A stretch of 58,751 nucleotides of DNA, taken from positions 1-58,751 of the forward strand of contig CAIYBH010000029.1 of assembly GCA_903924405.1 (NCBI GenBank), given 5' to 3'. This document shows, piece by piece, positions 1 to 9,872 of the stretch (positions within the stretch are counted from its first letter, which is position 1; the number at the start of each line of letters is the position of its first letter). Position numbers and translations under genes: made by a program. The DNA is from an uncultured Planctomycetaceae bacterium (GTDB lineage Bacteria; Planctomycetota; Planctomycetia; Planctomycetales; Planctomycetaceae). The notes under the pieces are model-generated. The model saw only the letters and a program-made list of their open reading frames with translations, ran no database searches and had not been told where the DNA came from.

Positions 1-992
1 ACGATCACCGCAAACTCTGGATTGAGCAGCAGCTGGCTAATCAAGCTCAGTTTTTCGCGATCGACATTTGTTCCTTCGCAATCATGGATAACCATATTCA
101 CCAGCAATTGCGTGCTCGTCCGGACATCGTGCAACAGATGGATGATGCAGAGGTGGCTCGTCGCTGGCTGATGCTGTGTCCAGCTCGACGTGGAAAAAAT
201 CGCCAGCCACTTGAACCAACAGAATTTGAAATGAATCGAGTGGTCAACGACAAAAAACGCGTGGAGGAACTCAGACGCCGACTCAGTGATATTTCGTGGT
301 GGATGCGACTGCTGTGCCAGCACATCGCTCAGCGTGCCAATCGGGAAGATGAAGAGGTCGGAAAGTTCTGGCAGGCTCGCTACAAAGCCGTCAAGAATCT
401 GGATGATACAGCGATTCTGGCCTGTGCAGCCTACATTGATCTCAATCCGATCCGCGCGGGTCTTGCTGACAGTATCGACAACTCGGTGTTCACCTCAGCC
501 AATCGAAGAGCGAAAGGACAGAAGACAAGGAAACAGCGCAATGTGGCGGACAAGAATTCCGGCGTCGAAGGGACGAATGAGACCACCGACTCGACTTCGC
601 CTGATTCAACAGTGCTGAACTGCGAACATTTGGCACCAGTCAACCTGTGCGAGAACTCGGCTAAGCCGGGCTCGCAGGTTCATACGCGGGGAACTCGCTG
701 CAGCGACAAAGGTTTTTTGCCGATCACGCTCAGTGAGTATCTGGAATTGCTGGATTGGTCGGCTCAACAGCAGCCTGGAAAAAAGTCGGTGCCCGTTACA
801 GGCACAGTTGACCGCGTGCTTGCTGAACTGAAAATCAGCGCTGACGCGTGGTGTGAACTGATCCGGGATTTTGGCCGCCTGTTCAGTTCTGTCGCTGGCA
901 AGCCTCATGTGATCGACGCCTATCGATCGCCAACCAAATCGCAGAGCTTTCGTCCGCGTCCGCGAGTGCGTGAATTGCTGACAAACAGTTGA
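1..992 (+). CDS. Y1 (IS200/RAYT-like) transposase, 5' end outside window
   Basis: The frame is open from base 3, so the start lies upstream of the window; the ATG at 84 is internal. The HUH motif is visible as MDNHIH around base 84-100, the metal-binding signature of Y1 HUH single-strand transposases. Further on are WWMRLLCQHIAQRANREDE-like and YIDLNPIRAGL segments, the latter typical of RAYT/Y1 proteins and containing a candidate catalytic tyrosine. A roughly 170-residue C-terminal extension follows, as in the long planctomycete version of the family. No paired insertion-sequence ends are recognisable downstream, so this may be a domesticated RAYT acting on dispersed palindromes rather than an autonomous IS. 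Family call is solid; activity is unknown. Confidence 0.85.
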   Translation, partial: DHRKLWIEQQLANQAQFFAIDICSFAIMDNHIHQQLRARPDIVQQMDDAEVARRWLMLCPARRGKNRQPLEPTEFEMNRVVNDKKRVEELRRRLSDISWWMRLLCQHIAQRANREDEEVGKFWQARYKAVKNLDDTAILACAAYIDLNPIRAGLADSIDNSVFTSANRRAKGQKTRKQRNVADKNSGVEGTNETTDSTSPDSTVLNCEHLAPVNLCENSAKPGSQVHTRGTRCSDKGFLPITLSEYLELLDWSAQQQPGKKSVPVTGTVDRVLAELKISADAWCELIRDFGRLFSSVAGKPHVIDAYRSPTKSQSFRPRPRVRELLTNS

Positions 993-1237
993 GGCCGGTG
1001 ACATCATTCGCCGTCTCCTGATATCTGATTCTCCCCGCTCTGCTGCCTCTTGCCACCCAGCGGTTCAATCGCCGCGCGCCCTGCGACAACGAGGCGCATC
1101 ACCACAAAACGCGTTCTCCGGTTCGCAATGCATGTGAGCACCGGGACTCACATGGCCGTTGATGTCATCCTGAACTGACAGCCCCTCACAACCGCTATCG
1201 AAATCAAAATCGCTACGGTTATCGTCACGACCGCTGT

Positions 1238-1318
1238 TGCTGTGTCCCCATGACATCAGTTCCCGTGGGACGAGTTGCGGGTATCCCCACAACTGCTGTG
1301 TCCCCGTGGGACGAGTTG
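1238..1318. repeat. Imperfect direct repeat between the transposase and PSD1 genes
   Basis: TGCTGTGTCCCC occurs at 1238-1249 and 1294-1305. CCCGTGGGACGAGTTG occurs at 1262-1277 and 1303-1318. The second copy looks like the first with about 12 bases removed between the two blocks. The rest of the 347-base spacer 993-1339 shows no gene. The repeat may be a transposase-related end or a slippage duplication; function unknown. Confidence 0.6.
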
Positions 1319-1339
1319 GTGATCGAGTCGGGGATTTGG

Positions 1340-4183
1340 TCATGGGATGAAATAGAACTCATTGCTTGCCAGAAGTGAATGAGCCAGTTGCTCCCAGGGC
1401 GTCAGCTGGTCCTGTTCCGCAGCGTTGTGCCCCGCCTCCTTCAGGAATTCAAGGGCCGCTGCACTCTCCGCCTCGGAAGGAGGACGACCGTAGGCCAGGA
1501 GCCACGCCTGTTCAAGCCGCGATGTATCCTTGTCAGAAACGGACTGCACTCTCAGGGCAAACTTCCTGCTAACCTCCATCATCAATGGACTATTCAACAC
1601 AAAAAGCTGCTGTTGAGGCACCATTGTGGCGGTTCGCTGTTCACTGCTCACATTTGGTTCCGGGAAATCAAACATCGTTAAGGTGGCATTGGGGGAGTAA
1701 CGACTGATCACGGAATAGAGAGTACGACGCGTTCCCCGAGGATCGTCTGCTTCAAACCCGTTCAATCGTGTGAAAAAATTGAAGCCTTCGACTTCCTTCA
1801 ACCCGGGGTTGGTCTGGTCCACTGAGGGGCCGCCAATCCGCAGGTCCAGCGTTCCAGCCACACTCAACAAGGCATCTCGCCATGCTTCGATATCCAGACG
1901 CCGTGGCGACATCCGCCAGAGATATTCATTCGCAGGGTCGCTAGTGATGTTCTCATCCCGGACCTGGCTACTGAGTTGCCATGTCGCTGATTTCAAAATC
2001 GTCCTGTGCAGCCACTTTATGGACCACCCCGACTCCATAAATCGCGCTGCGAGGGTATCAAGCAGCTCAGGATGCGTGGGAGGACTTCCGAGGCGGCCAA
2101 AGTTCCCAGGCGTCGCCACAATCCCGCGTCCAAAGTGATAATGCCAGACGCGATTCACAAAAACTCGCGCCGTCAAAGGGTTATCCACGCTGGCAATCGC
2201 CTGCGCCAACTGCAGGCGAGTAAATGATGTGCTTTCCGGTCTGCCGCTCGCGGGACTCAGAATTGTCAGAAAGCCGGGCGGTGCTAACTCCCCGGGCTGC
2301 TCGGGGTTTCCCCGAACAAACACCGGCATGGCCATTCCGCCCCCTCGAATTCCTGGCATTGTCGGACCACCCGTGGCTGGCGTGTTCTGCAGTATCTCCA
2401 GTGCTTTTTCTTTGTCCGCAAGCATCTGCCGCTCAGATTCTGATAACACCGCCGACAGATCCGCGACCTGCAGGAAGAATGGCGCAGTTGGCGCTTTCGA
2501 CAGAAGTTCCAGCAACTGCGTCTGAGTTTCTGTAGGGCGAATCTGCATTCCATCACCCGCCACCGAGGAACCCTGCGATGCTTCCGTGGCTTGCAATGCT
2601 TCTGCAACGGCCAGTTTCACGGAAGCAGCAGACCGCCGCAATTCCTCAGAAACGGTCATTGAGCCACCAGCCACAGACGCCGCCACGGCAGCACGCAAGT
2701 CCTGCAATCCGGGCTCCTGTCCCGAACTTTCCAGAAGCCTGACCCAGCGGCGCAGAAAATACAGCTTCAGATCTTCCTCACCGGCCACTAACGTTTCATC
2801 CGGTGACTTTTGAAGACTTTTCTGCACCAGCAAACGCGTGGCAGCACTCACATAACGGTCAACGTTTCCCAGAGCCGTCCGTGTCGTTTCAGCAATCGCG
2901 GCTTCTCGAAAGGACTTCAGCCCCTCAGTCTGCTGCTGCACACTGGTCGTCCACTCCTGATGCTTTCGGATTTCCTCGGGAGATGCCAGCATCTGCATCG
3001 GCCACTCCACTCCGTTCCATGCGGCGGCGAGCGAATAATAATCTCGAGTCGGAATCGGATCGAATTTGTGATCGTGGCAACGTGCACACGAGACGGTCAG
3101 CCCGAGGACACCCCTTGAAAGCGTGTCCACCCGATCTTCCACTTCGTCCGCTTTGGCTCGCGCTTCACCCGCTGCCCCCTTGCGGAACTGCGGTCCAAGT
3201 GACTGGAAGCCGAGACCGGCGAGCCGAGTAAAATAGTTATCCGCAGGTTCTGTGATCTCATCTCCAGCAATCTGCAACCGCAGAAACTCATCATACGGCA
3301 TGTCCTGATTCAAGGCCTGCACAACCCAGTCCCGGTAATGCCATGCGGTCGGGGTTGGTGTCAGAAAGGAGTTTCCCTGATCGTCCGCATAACGAGCTAC
3401 ATCCAGCCAATACCGTCCCCAGCGTTCGCCATAATGGGGCGATGCGAGCAGGCGTTCAATCACGCGGTCCCACGCATCGGGTGTCACATCCTCCTCAAAG
3501 GCCTGTATCTCGGCCGGCGTTGGTGGCAGTCCAAGGAGATCAAAACTTGCCCGGCGAATCAACTCTCGCCTGGTCGCCGGAGTCACTGGCTGCAAACCTC
3601 GCTGTTCAAGCGCCGCCAAGACGAAGTAATCCAGTTCCTGCTTTGGCCATGCCCCGTCACGAACAACAGGGGCCGCATGCAGAACAGGCTTGCGAAAGGC
3701 CCACAGATTGCGTGCGGCATTCATATCTATTCCAGCCTTTTGCAAGCCAGTTTCTCCCGGCGCTGCATCGCGCGGATCCGGAGCCCCCATGGTCACCCAT
3801 TTCTCCAGAATCGCAACGTTCGCTGCACTCAACGGGCCATCCGGGGGCATCTGCAGGTCGGATCTCTGATAGCGAACCGACTGAATCAGCAGGCTTGCCT
3901 CGGAATTTCCCGGAACGAGGACGGCTCCGGAATCCCCCCCCTGCCGCACGCCGTCTCGACTATCCAACAGCAAGCCTCCGCTGAGCTTACCAGCCTCGGA
4001 GGCCGACCGACTGTGGCATGAGTAGCAGTGCGTGACCAGCAAAGGCCGAACACTCGACTCAAAAAAGTCCAGTTGAGCCGCATCGAGCTCGTCCGTTTTC
4101 TCTGCGGTCGGGTCCTCTCCCCGGACGGCACTGCAGACTAATGTCACAAGCAGCACCAGCAAAATATTCCCGACGGTCTTCAT
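1340..4183 (-). CDS. PSD1 / DUF1549-DUF1553 cytochrome-like exported protein
   Basis: 947 residues. A signal peptide (residues 1-22) is followed by a PSCyt1 haem-c-like domain with C53-x2-C56-H57. The DUF1549 (PSCyt2) domain spans about 183-390 and contains a second CxxCH at 366-370. DUF1553 (PSD1) spans about 660-920, with a typical NRVWHYHFGRG segment. The start ATG has an AGGAG element nine bases upstream and overlaps the stop of the upstream DUF1501 gene by four bases (ATGA), so the two are translationally coupled. Families of this kind are very numerous in planctomycetes and usually paired with DUF1501. A role in periplasmic or surface polysaccharide degradation is often suspected; the reaction is not known. 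Confidence 0.92.
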   Translation of the reverse strand: MKTVGNILLVLLVTLVCSAVRGEDPTAEKTDELDAAQLDFFESSVRPLLVTHCYSCHSRSASEAGKLSGGLLLDSRDGVRQGGDSGAVLVPGNSEASLLIQSVRYQRSDLQMPPDGPLSAANVAILEKWVTMGAPDPRDAAPGETGLQKAGIDMNAARNLWAFRKPVLHAAPVVRDGAWPKQELDYFVLAALEQRGLQPVTPATRRELIRRASFDLLGLPPTPAEIQAFEEDVTPDAWDRVIERLLASPHYGERWGRYWLDVARYADDQGNSFLTPTPTAWHYRDWVVQALNQDMPYDEFLRLQIAGDEITEPADNYFTRLAGLGFQSLGPQFRKGAAGEARAKADEVEDRVDTLSRGVLGLTVSCARCHDHKFDPIPTRDYYSLAAAWNGVEWPMQMLASPEEIRKHQEWTTSVQQQTEGLKSFREAAIAETTRTALGNVDRYVSAATRLLVQKSLQKSPDETLVAGEEDLKLYFLRRWVRLLESSGQEPGLQDLRAAVAASVAGGSMTVSEELRRSAASVKLAVAEALQATEASQGSSVAGDGMQIRPTETQTQLLELLSKAPTAPFFLQVADLSAVLSESERQMLADKEKALEILQNTPATGGPTMPGIRGGGMAMPVFVRGNPEQPGELAPPGFLTILSPASGRPESTSFTRLQLAQAIASVDNPLTARVFVNRVWHYHFGRGIVATPGNFGRLGSPPTHPELLDTLAARFMESGWSIKWLHRTILKSATWQLSSQVRDENITSDPANEYLWRMSPRRLDIEAWRDALLSVAGTLDLRIGGPSVDQTNPGLKEVEGFNFFTRLNGFEADDPRGTRRTLYSVISRYSPNATLTMFDFPEPNVSSEQRTATMVPQQQLFVLNSPLMMEVSRKFALRVQSVSDKDTSRLEQAWLLAYGRPPSEAESAAALEFLKEAGHNAAEQDQLTPWEQLAHSLLASNEFYFIP

Positions 4184-5685
4184 GCGAGAATCTCCTGAAC
4201 AACGCGTCCGTGAACATCAGTCAGTCGGAAGTCTCGACCGCTGTAGCGATAAGTGAGTCGCTGATGATCAAGCCCCATCAGCCGGAGCATCGTGGCATGC
4301 AGATCATGCACATGCACACGATTCTCCACGGCCATGAATCCGAAATCATCTGTGGCTCCCCACGTCATGCCGCCCCGGACGCCACCACCCGCCAGCCAGA
4401 CCGTAAATCCATGGTGATTGTGGTCGCGCCCATCGTTCCCCTGCGAGGTTGGTGTGCGCCCGAATTCGCCGCCCCAGAGGACCAGGGTTTCGTCCAGAAG
4501 TCCCCGCTGTCGAAGATCCTGCAGAAGTGCCGCGATTGGACGATCCACAACTCGAGCATGATTGCGATGCGACTCGGTGTTCCCGCTGTGATGATCCCAC
4601 GGCTGACTTTTTCCACAGTACACCTGAACGACACGCACGCCACGTTCTACCAGTCTGCGTGCCAGCAGACAGTTGCGACCAAAGGTCAGCCTGCGAAAAC
4701 CTCCGTCACCACTGGTCGCCACCAGATCAGCCTCGGCCCCAGTGAGCCCATAGTCAGTCAGAGTTCCCTCAGATTCCTGCGACAGATCGAAGGCGTCAGC
4801 CGCAGAATTCTGCATGCGAAACGCCATCTCAAGTGACTGAATCCTGGCACTCATCGCCTGCTCCGCCCCGGAACTCTCCAGATGCATGGCATTGAGTCGC
4901 TGCATGAAATCGAGCTGGCGTCGCTGTGAGTTCCGGGACAGTCCCATGTTGCGCAGTGACGGGATCACTTCACGAGGCTGATAGTTCGCGGGAAGAGCGA
5001 TCTGTGTTCCCTGATAAATCCCCGGCAGAAATCGACTGCTCCAGTTGGACGGTCCATTCACCGGCTGCCCCGGTTCACCCAGCACAATAAACCCCGGAAG
5101 GTTCTCGTTTTCCGTGCCAAGACCGTAAAGCAGCCACGACCCCCATGACGGGCGATTCGGCTGAATACTTCCGGTGAACATCATCCAGTTGGAAGATTCA
5201 TGCACAGGCACATCCGTGTGCATGGAACGGATCACGCACAGCTCATCAGCCAACTTCGCCACTTCCGGAAATAACTCACTGATCTCAAGGCCGGACTGTC
5301 CTGAGCGAGAAAAACGGAAGGGTGAAGGCATCAGTCCACCCGTCGCATTCTCCGTCGTCAGATTCTTTGTGCTCTCCGGACGCTCGCCGGCATGTTTCAG
5401 CAGGGCCGGCTTGGGGTCGAACGTATCCACCTGCGACGGCGCCCCGTTCATCCACAAGTGAATCACCCGCTTTGCCCGTGCAGGAAAGTGCACAACGCGC
5501 GACGCAAGGGGACTGCTTCCCACAGCCTCAGCCAGCGACGTCTGTTGAGCACAAACTTCTGCCGACAGAACGGCTGCCAGTCCGAGCGACCCGAGGCCGT
5601 TGAAACTCCGACACAGCACGGCACGGCGGGACCACGAAACGCCAGACGCGACAGGCGACGCCAGACTCAAATTCTGCACATCCAC
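4180..5685 (-). CDS. DUF1501 Tat-exported protein, partner of the PSD1 gene
   Basis: 501 residues from a GTG start at 5685, chosen because GGGAGAG lies six bases upstream and the protein then begins with a compact Tat signal: twin arginine at residues 20-21 (SRRAVL) and a hydrophobic stretch to about residue 43. A longer reading from 5790 would bury this signal. The body has the DUF1501 landmarks: a WMNGAPSQVDTFDPKP segment, GGEFGRTPTS and an NHHGFTVWLAGGG segment, resembling the alkaline-phosphatase/sulfatase fold. It precedes the PSD1 gene with a four-base overlap, forming the common planctomycete DUF1501-PSD1 pair. Enzymatic activity is unproven. Confidence 0.9.
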   Translation of the reverse strand: MDVQNLSLASPVASGVSWSRRAVLCRSFNGLGSLGLAAVLSAEVCAQQTSLAEAVGSSPLASRVVHFPARAKRVIHLWMNGAPSQVDTFDPKPALLKHAGERPESTKNLTTENATGGLMPSPFRFSRSGQSGLEISELFPEVAKLADELCVIRSMHTDVPVHESSNWMMFTGSIQPNRPSWGSWLLYGLGTENENLPGFIVLGEPGQPVNGPSNWSSRFLPGIYQGTQIALPANYQPREVIPSLRNMGLSRNSQRRQLDFMQRLNAMHLESSGAEQAMSARIQSLEMAFRMQNSAADAFDLSQESEGTLTDYGLTGAEADLVATSGDGGFRRLTFGRNCLLARRLVERGVRVVQVYCGKSQPWDHHSGNTESHRNHARVVDRPIAALLQDLRQRGLLDETLVLWGGEFGRTPTSQGNDGRDHNHHGFTVWLAGGGVRGGMTWGATDDFGFMAVENRVHVHDLHATMLRLMGLDHQRLTYRYSGRDFRLTDVHGRVVQEILA

Positions 5686-5868
5686 GCTGCTCTCTCCCGA
5701 CTCCCTGATGCCGCCAACATTACCATGCACGTTCTGCAGCTCTACCACAAACGACACTCCACACATTTCAAAACACCAACTGACAAACAATCCTGCCCGA
5801 CCGGAGCGACGGCATTCTGACTGCCCATGTGTCGTCCATCAGGGAACGCCGTCCACATCACAGCGCAA

Positions 5869-6756
5869 TCAACTCGCCCCCCGAATGGGCACGGCGAGGC
5901 GATACAGATCCGTCCGTCCATCCCGCTCCCGAACAATAATCAAGCTGGTGCCACTTGGATCCCATACCGGATAGTCATCCTGCTCAGGATGGTCTGTCAG
6001 TCGCTGCAGATTGTTCCCGTCACTGTCCATCAGATAAATCTCGTAATTACCGTCCCGATTGCTGGTGAAAGCCACTCGCCGCCCATCCGGCGAAAAGCGA
6101 GGACGCAGGTCCTGACGCTCACTAAAGGTCAGCCGCTGCGGCACTCCACCCTGCAGATCCGAAATATAAACTTCATAGTCTCCGGAACGGCTGGAACTGT
6201 AAACAAGTTTCCGACCATCAGCAGCGACGTCCGGCCAGTTATTGATCCCTTCTGAATCCACAACCACTTTCCGATCCTGTCCCTGCAGGTTCACCGAATA
6301 GATCTGCTGGCGTCCACCTTCCGGATAACTGAACAGCAGTCGCGAACCATCCGGCAGAAACTCCGGACTGTGCATTCCTGAAAAGCCCCCGCCAGGCGGC
6401 ACTTCACCCACCTGAGTCAGCGTCTGATCCTGAATCACCAGTGCCAGGCTCAGATTTCCGCGATTCTGAACAAATGCCAGATAACGCCCATCAGCGGAGA
6501 CGGCGGGTTCGAATTCTGAACGGCCTTCGTTGTCATGCAGCGGCTGCGCGATGCCATTTTCCAGTGACAGCTTCATGATTCGCAGTTGTGTGGGCTTCTC
6601 GAGCTGCACAAACAACAGGTCTGAGCCGTTGGAACCCAGAAACACCGGATCTCGTTTCGGGCGTCCATCGGTCGTGATCCGAATCGCGTCGTCGGCGAGA
6701 ATCTCCCCGATCCCCATCAGCACATGCAGCAGGAAACAGCCTCGAAGTGCCCCCAT
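5869..6756 (-). CDS. Exported TolB-like PD40 beta-propeller protein
   Basis: 295 residues from ATG at 6756; a GTG one codon earlier is possible. The ATG shares one base with the TGA of the upstream DUF1501 gene (TGATG), with GGAG eight bases before it, so expression is probably coupled. A short hydrophobic N-terminus ending near ADD looks like a signal peptide. The rest is built of repeated PD40/WD40-like blades: SADGRYLAF, SPDGRRVAFTSNRDGNYEIYLM and the weaker DPSGTSLII, each with the DG..(I/L).F.S pattern. Such propellers bind proteins or glycans; here the likely partner is the DUF1501 protein made from the same message, which is an inference. Confidence 0.82.
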   Translation of the reverse strand: MGALRGCFLLHVLMGIGEILADDAIRITTDGRPKRDPVFLGSNGSDLLFVQLEKPTQLRIMKLSLENGIAQPLHDNEGRSEFEPAVSADGRYLAFVQNRGNLSLALVIQDQTLTQVGEVPPGGGFSGMHSPEFLPDGSRLLFSYPEGGRQQIYSVNLQGQDRKVVVDSEGINNWPDVAADGRKLVYSSSRSGDYEVYISDLQGGVPQRLTFSERQDLRPRFSPDGRRVAFTSNRDGNYEIYLMDSDGNNLQRLTDHPEQDDYPVWDPSGTSLIIVRERDGRTDLYRLAVPIRGAS

Positions 6757-8090
6757 CACAGCAGCTCCGAAATCACAGTGCCGCCGTCCAGGACACGCAT
6801 CTCTGCACGCGCCTGAGTATCCACACCGGCCAATTCGCAGATCGTCGTCCCCACCATCAACGGAGTGACGGCGGTCGTGATCGGATCCTCGGCATGACGG
6901 TCACTTTCGCCGATCGTGCGCCCCGGCTGAACACCACCCCCAGCCCAGAGCGAAAAATAACAGCGAGGCCAGTGATCGCGTGCAGCACGATGAGTAATTC
7001 GCGGAGATCTGCCGAATTCCCCCATGGCCACCACCAGCGTCGACTCCAGCAGTCCGCGCGACGCCAGATCATCCAGCAACGCAGCAAATGCGCGATCAAA
7101 GATCGGACAATGCGTGTCCTGCAACAGCTCGAAGTTATAGATATGAGTGTCCCAGCCAAAGTCGCAATTGGGCGTCATGCACTCGACGTATTCACTCCAG
7201 TTCACCTGAATGTAGGGGACGCCGGATTCAACCAGACGTCGCGCAAGCAGACAGCTTTGCCCAAAAGTTGTCTGCCCATAGGTTTCACGCGTTTGCTGCG
7301 ATTCCTGTGACAGATCAAATGCTTCCCGGGACCGGGCACTTGTGATCAGTCCCCACGCCTTGTCATAACTACGGTCCCACGCCTGAGGCCCGGCGGCGTC
7401 AAGTGTCCGCAGAGTGGATTCGAGCCGACGACGGACCAGGTCACGGTCCGTCAATCGCTTTGGACTTAAACCATCCAGCAACTGCAGTGACGGAAGTTCG
7501 ACCTGTCCGGCATCCGAGCAGCTGACCATGAACGGATCATGCCCGCTGCCCAGTCGCCCTCCCCCATAACCCTCGACTCTGCGAACCACGTCGCGCGGTA
7601 TTCCACGCCCCACCATCACGAACGGAGGCAACTGGCCACCATGCCCGCGATGTTTGCCAACGATGGCTCCGAAGTTGGGGTGCACCGGAACGGGGCGTTC
7701 AAGGAACCCGGTGAGCCCAACAGTGCCGGCATCCGGATGCCCGGGCTGCGAAGTCACGTGCGACCGAATCAATGAGAACCTATCGCTGCGCGACGCCAGC
7801 CGCGGCAGTAGTTCGGAGAAAAACACACCCGGCTGCCGCGTGGAAATAGCAGAGAACGGTCCCCGGTATTCCATGGGAGCGTCCGGTTTCGGGTCAAACG
7901 TGTCCAGATGACTGGGCGCCCCCCACAACCAGACAAAGATCACAGACTTCGCCTGCGCAGGACGATTGAGGGCTGCCATCACCGGCCCGCCACTGAGTGC
8001 AGCGGCCGGGATCGCTGACGCGAGTTGCAGAAACGCACGGCGACCGGTTCCGCGACACGTGGAAGCATTGAAGGAACCCACATTCAACAT
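6756..8090 (-). CDS. DUF1501 Tat-exported protein, propeller-linked
   Basis: 444 residues from ATG at 8090, supported by AAAGGA about nine bases upstream and by a Tat signal directly after it: twin arginine at residues 17-18 (GRRAFLQL) followed by an Ala-rich hydrophobic core. An earlier reading from 8378 adds about 96 low-plausibility residues and is rejected. DUF1501 landmarks are WLWGAPSHLDTFDPKP, GEFGRSPRI and an SLWAGGGVQPG segment. Unlike the DUF1501 at 4180 it is not paired with a PSD1 cytochrome; its downstream partner is the PD40 propeller. Confidence 0.9.
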   Translation of the reverse strand: MLNVGSFNASTCRGTGRRAFLQLASAIPAAALSGGPVMAALNRPAQAKSVIFVWLWGAPSHLDTFDPKPDAPMEYRGPFSAISTRQPGVFFSELLPRLASRSDRFSLIRSHVTSQPGHPDAGTVGLTGFLERPVPVHPNFGAIVGKHRGHGGQLPPFVMVGRGIPRDVVRRVEGYGGGRLGSGHDPFMVSCSDAGQVELPSLQLLDGLSPKRLTDRDLVRRRLESTLRTLDAAGPQAWDRSYDKAWGLITSARSREAFDLSQESQQTRETYGQTTFGQSCLLARRLVESGVPYIQVNWSEYVECMTPNCDFGWDTHIYNFELLQDTHCPIFDRAFAALLDDLASRGLLESTLVVAMGEFGRSPRITHRAARDHWPRCYFSLWAGGGVQPGRTIGESDRHAEDPITTAVTPLMVGTTICELAGVDTQARAEMRVLDGGTVISELL

Positions 8091-8479
8091 GGCTGCGTCC
8101 TTTCCCCTGCGAAATTGGCAGAAGCACCTTAAAGAATAACCCTGGCGGATTGCAATCGCCCCCGTAAAACCAGCTGAATTTTGCGGAATTCTATGGTTCG
8201 TGGCACGCCGCCCCCGCACGACGCACACAGCATTACGCCAGAATCGGCTCAGCCCTGACCCGCCACGTGGCACCCGACACTCGCTGGCATTTCCAGCAAA
8301 TTTCAGCCCACCGCCTGACCGCACGGCGACCACGCCAATGCAACCGGCAAGCCGCGGAGAGATTTCCCCACCATGCATCCCTGTTTCCCACTCAAATACC
8401 GCTGTTTTGGCCTCGCAGTCCCACGCACCGCAATTTAAAATGTTGTTGGACTATCCCAGGGATCGGGAGCGGAAGTTAC
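8091..8479. other. Divergent intergenic region
   Basis: 389 bases between the minus-strand DUF1501 gene and the plus-strand metallopeptidase. No convincing ORF, repeat or RNA is seen. It must hold the promoters for both directions, but no clear box could be assigned. Confidence 0.5.
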
Positions 8480-9058
8480 GTGTCTCATTTCGATTTTTGT
8501 CAGGCAATGACGGCGTTGTGCGAAGACATTTGTCAACGCCATCCCGAGTTTCAGCACATCAGCATGGAGCGTGTGGCTGTCACGTTTGCGCAGGCACGCT
8601 CACCTGTTGAGTGGGGCGTTCAGGCGCGGCTGACACCGCTGCGATTTCAGGGTGGTGCCACGGTCGAACGCCGCAAAGGTCGTTTGTGGACCGTGCAGAA
8701 GGTGCACCACCGTGGACAGGAAGCTCTTTATCTGCTCACATTTCTCCTGCCACGGTTTCTGAACCTGCCGTTCGAAGAAAAGCTCATTACCATTTTTCAT
8801 GAGCTCTACCACATCAGCCCCGAGTTCAATGGGGACATCCGCAGATTCGGCGGTGCCTGTTACGTGCACACTGGCAGTCAGAAAAACTATGACCGTCAGA
8901 TGGCCGTTTTTGCCCAGCAGTACATGAAACACAACAACCCCGAAACGCTGGTGCGATTTCTGCGTCTTGATTTTCAGGAACTTCAGCGACAGGTCGGAGC
9001 AGTTGTCGGGCTGCGAATCGCGATCCCGCGTCTGATTCCTCTTGATAAAGTCGCCTGA
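8480..9058 (+). CDS. Putative zinc metallopeptidase with HELYH motif
   Basis: 192 residues from a GTG at 8480, chosen because GGAAG lies four bases upstream and the protein then begins VSHFDFCQAM. A longer reading from 8267 runs through non-coding-like sequence. The diagnostic feature is HELYHISPEF at residues 107-116, an HExxH zinc site, followed by GDIRRFGG and a YVHTG segment with a further histidine that may be the third ligand. The length and the HISPEF..GD pattern fit the small bacterial putative metallopeptidase families related to SprT. No signal peptide is visible, so it is probably cytoplasmic. Substrate unknown. Confidence 0.7.
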   Translation: MSHFDFCQAMTALCEDICQRHPEFQHISMERVAVTFAQARSPVEWGVQARLTPLRFQGGATVERRKGRLWTVQKVHHRGQEALYLLTFLLPRFLNLPFEEKLITIFHELYHISPEFNGDIRRFGGACYVHTGSQKNYDRQMAVFAQQYMKHNNPETLVRFLRLDFQELQRQVGAVVGLRIAIPRLIPLDKVA

Positions 9059-9134
9059 GCGATCCATCGTCTGCCACGCCACCCATCGTGAATCCCCTCT
9101 GCCCTCTTCAGACTCCTCCTGAGGAAACCGTACC

Positions 9135-9752
9135 ATGGACATCAATCCTCAGGACGTTTCCACCGCAGTATTCTACCAGCACCTGATTCGCACCATCCTG
9201 CCGCGTCCAATAGCGTGGGTGAGTACAATCTCCGAGTCGGGCATTTGTAACCTTGCACCCTATAGCTTCTTTTCGGGCGTAGGAGCATCGCCACCATCAC
9301 TTGTCTTCTGCCCTTCCAATCGGCGTGATGGCAGCTACAAGGACACACTCGCCAATCTCCTCGCCCTGCGGCAGTTTGTGATCAGTGTGGTTCCTTATTC
9401 CATGGTCGAAGCCATGAACATGACCTCCGCAGAAGTCGCCTCGGACGAGTCAGAATATCTGCTGGCCGATGTTGACGCAGAACCCTCAAGACACGTCCGT
9501 CCACCGCGAGTTCGCAAGTCCCCTGTGGCGTTTGAATGTGAGTTGCTGCAGCATCTTCCGCTGGCTACCGGCCCGGGAGCTGCCAACCTCGTCGTCGGGC
9601 GGATCGTCCACCTTCATATCAGTGACGAAGTCCTCGATGCGAAGGGGTTTGCGGACCCCGCTCGACTCGACCTCGCAGGGCGGCTCGGAGGCAGTGACTA
9701 CTGCCGGACAAACGACCGATTTGAACTGGCTCGCCCAACCCTGCCAAATTGA
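9135..9752 (+). CDS. Flavin reductase-like / FMN-binding split-barrel protein
   Basis: 205 residues with a GAGGAAA Shine-Dalgarno before the ATG. The N-terminal part reads LIRTILPRPIAWVST...NLAPYSFFSG, then SLVFCPSNRRDGSYKDTLANL and FVISVV. This is the classic order of the flavin_reductase-like domain, in which the PRPI and APYSFF segments contact FMN. It most likely binds FMN in the cytoplasm and may reduce flavin or act as a flavoprotein oxidoreductase. It is a stand-alone gene ahead of the sulfatase, with 120 bases between them, and no partner monooxygenase is nearby. Confidence 0.85.
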   Translation: MDINPQDVSTAVFYQHLIRTILPRPIAWVSTISESGICNLAPYSFFSGVGASPPSLVFCPSNRRDGSYKDTLANLLALRQFVISVVPYSMVEAMNMTSAEVASDESEYLLADVDAEPSRHVRPPRVRKSPVAFECELLQHLPLATGPGAANLVVGRIVHLHISDEVLDAKGFADPARLDLAGRLGGSDYCRTNDRFELARPTLPN

Positions 9753-9872
9753 TCTGCTGAGATTGCGGCTCGTTCGCCGGGATGGATCCTCGTCGCTGGT
9801 TTGAGTACCATGTGCCCCGGTTCAGAGTGGCCTGTCCTCCGTTCGGGGAACCACTTTACAAGGGGTTGATCC

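Noticed and set aside
8267..8479. Longer N-terminus for the HELYH metallopeptidase
   Set aside because: The extra 71 residues are His/Arg/Pro-rich without a ribosome site; the GTG at 8480 has one.
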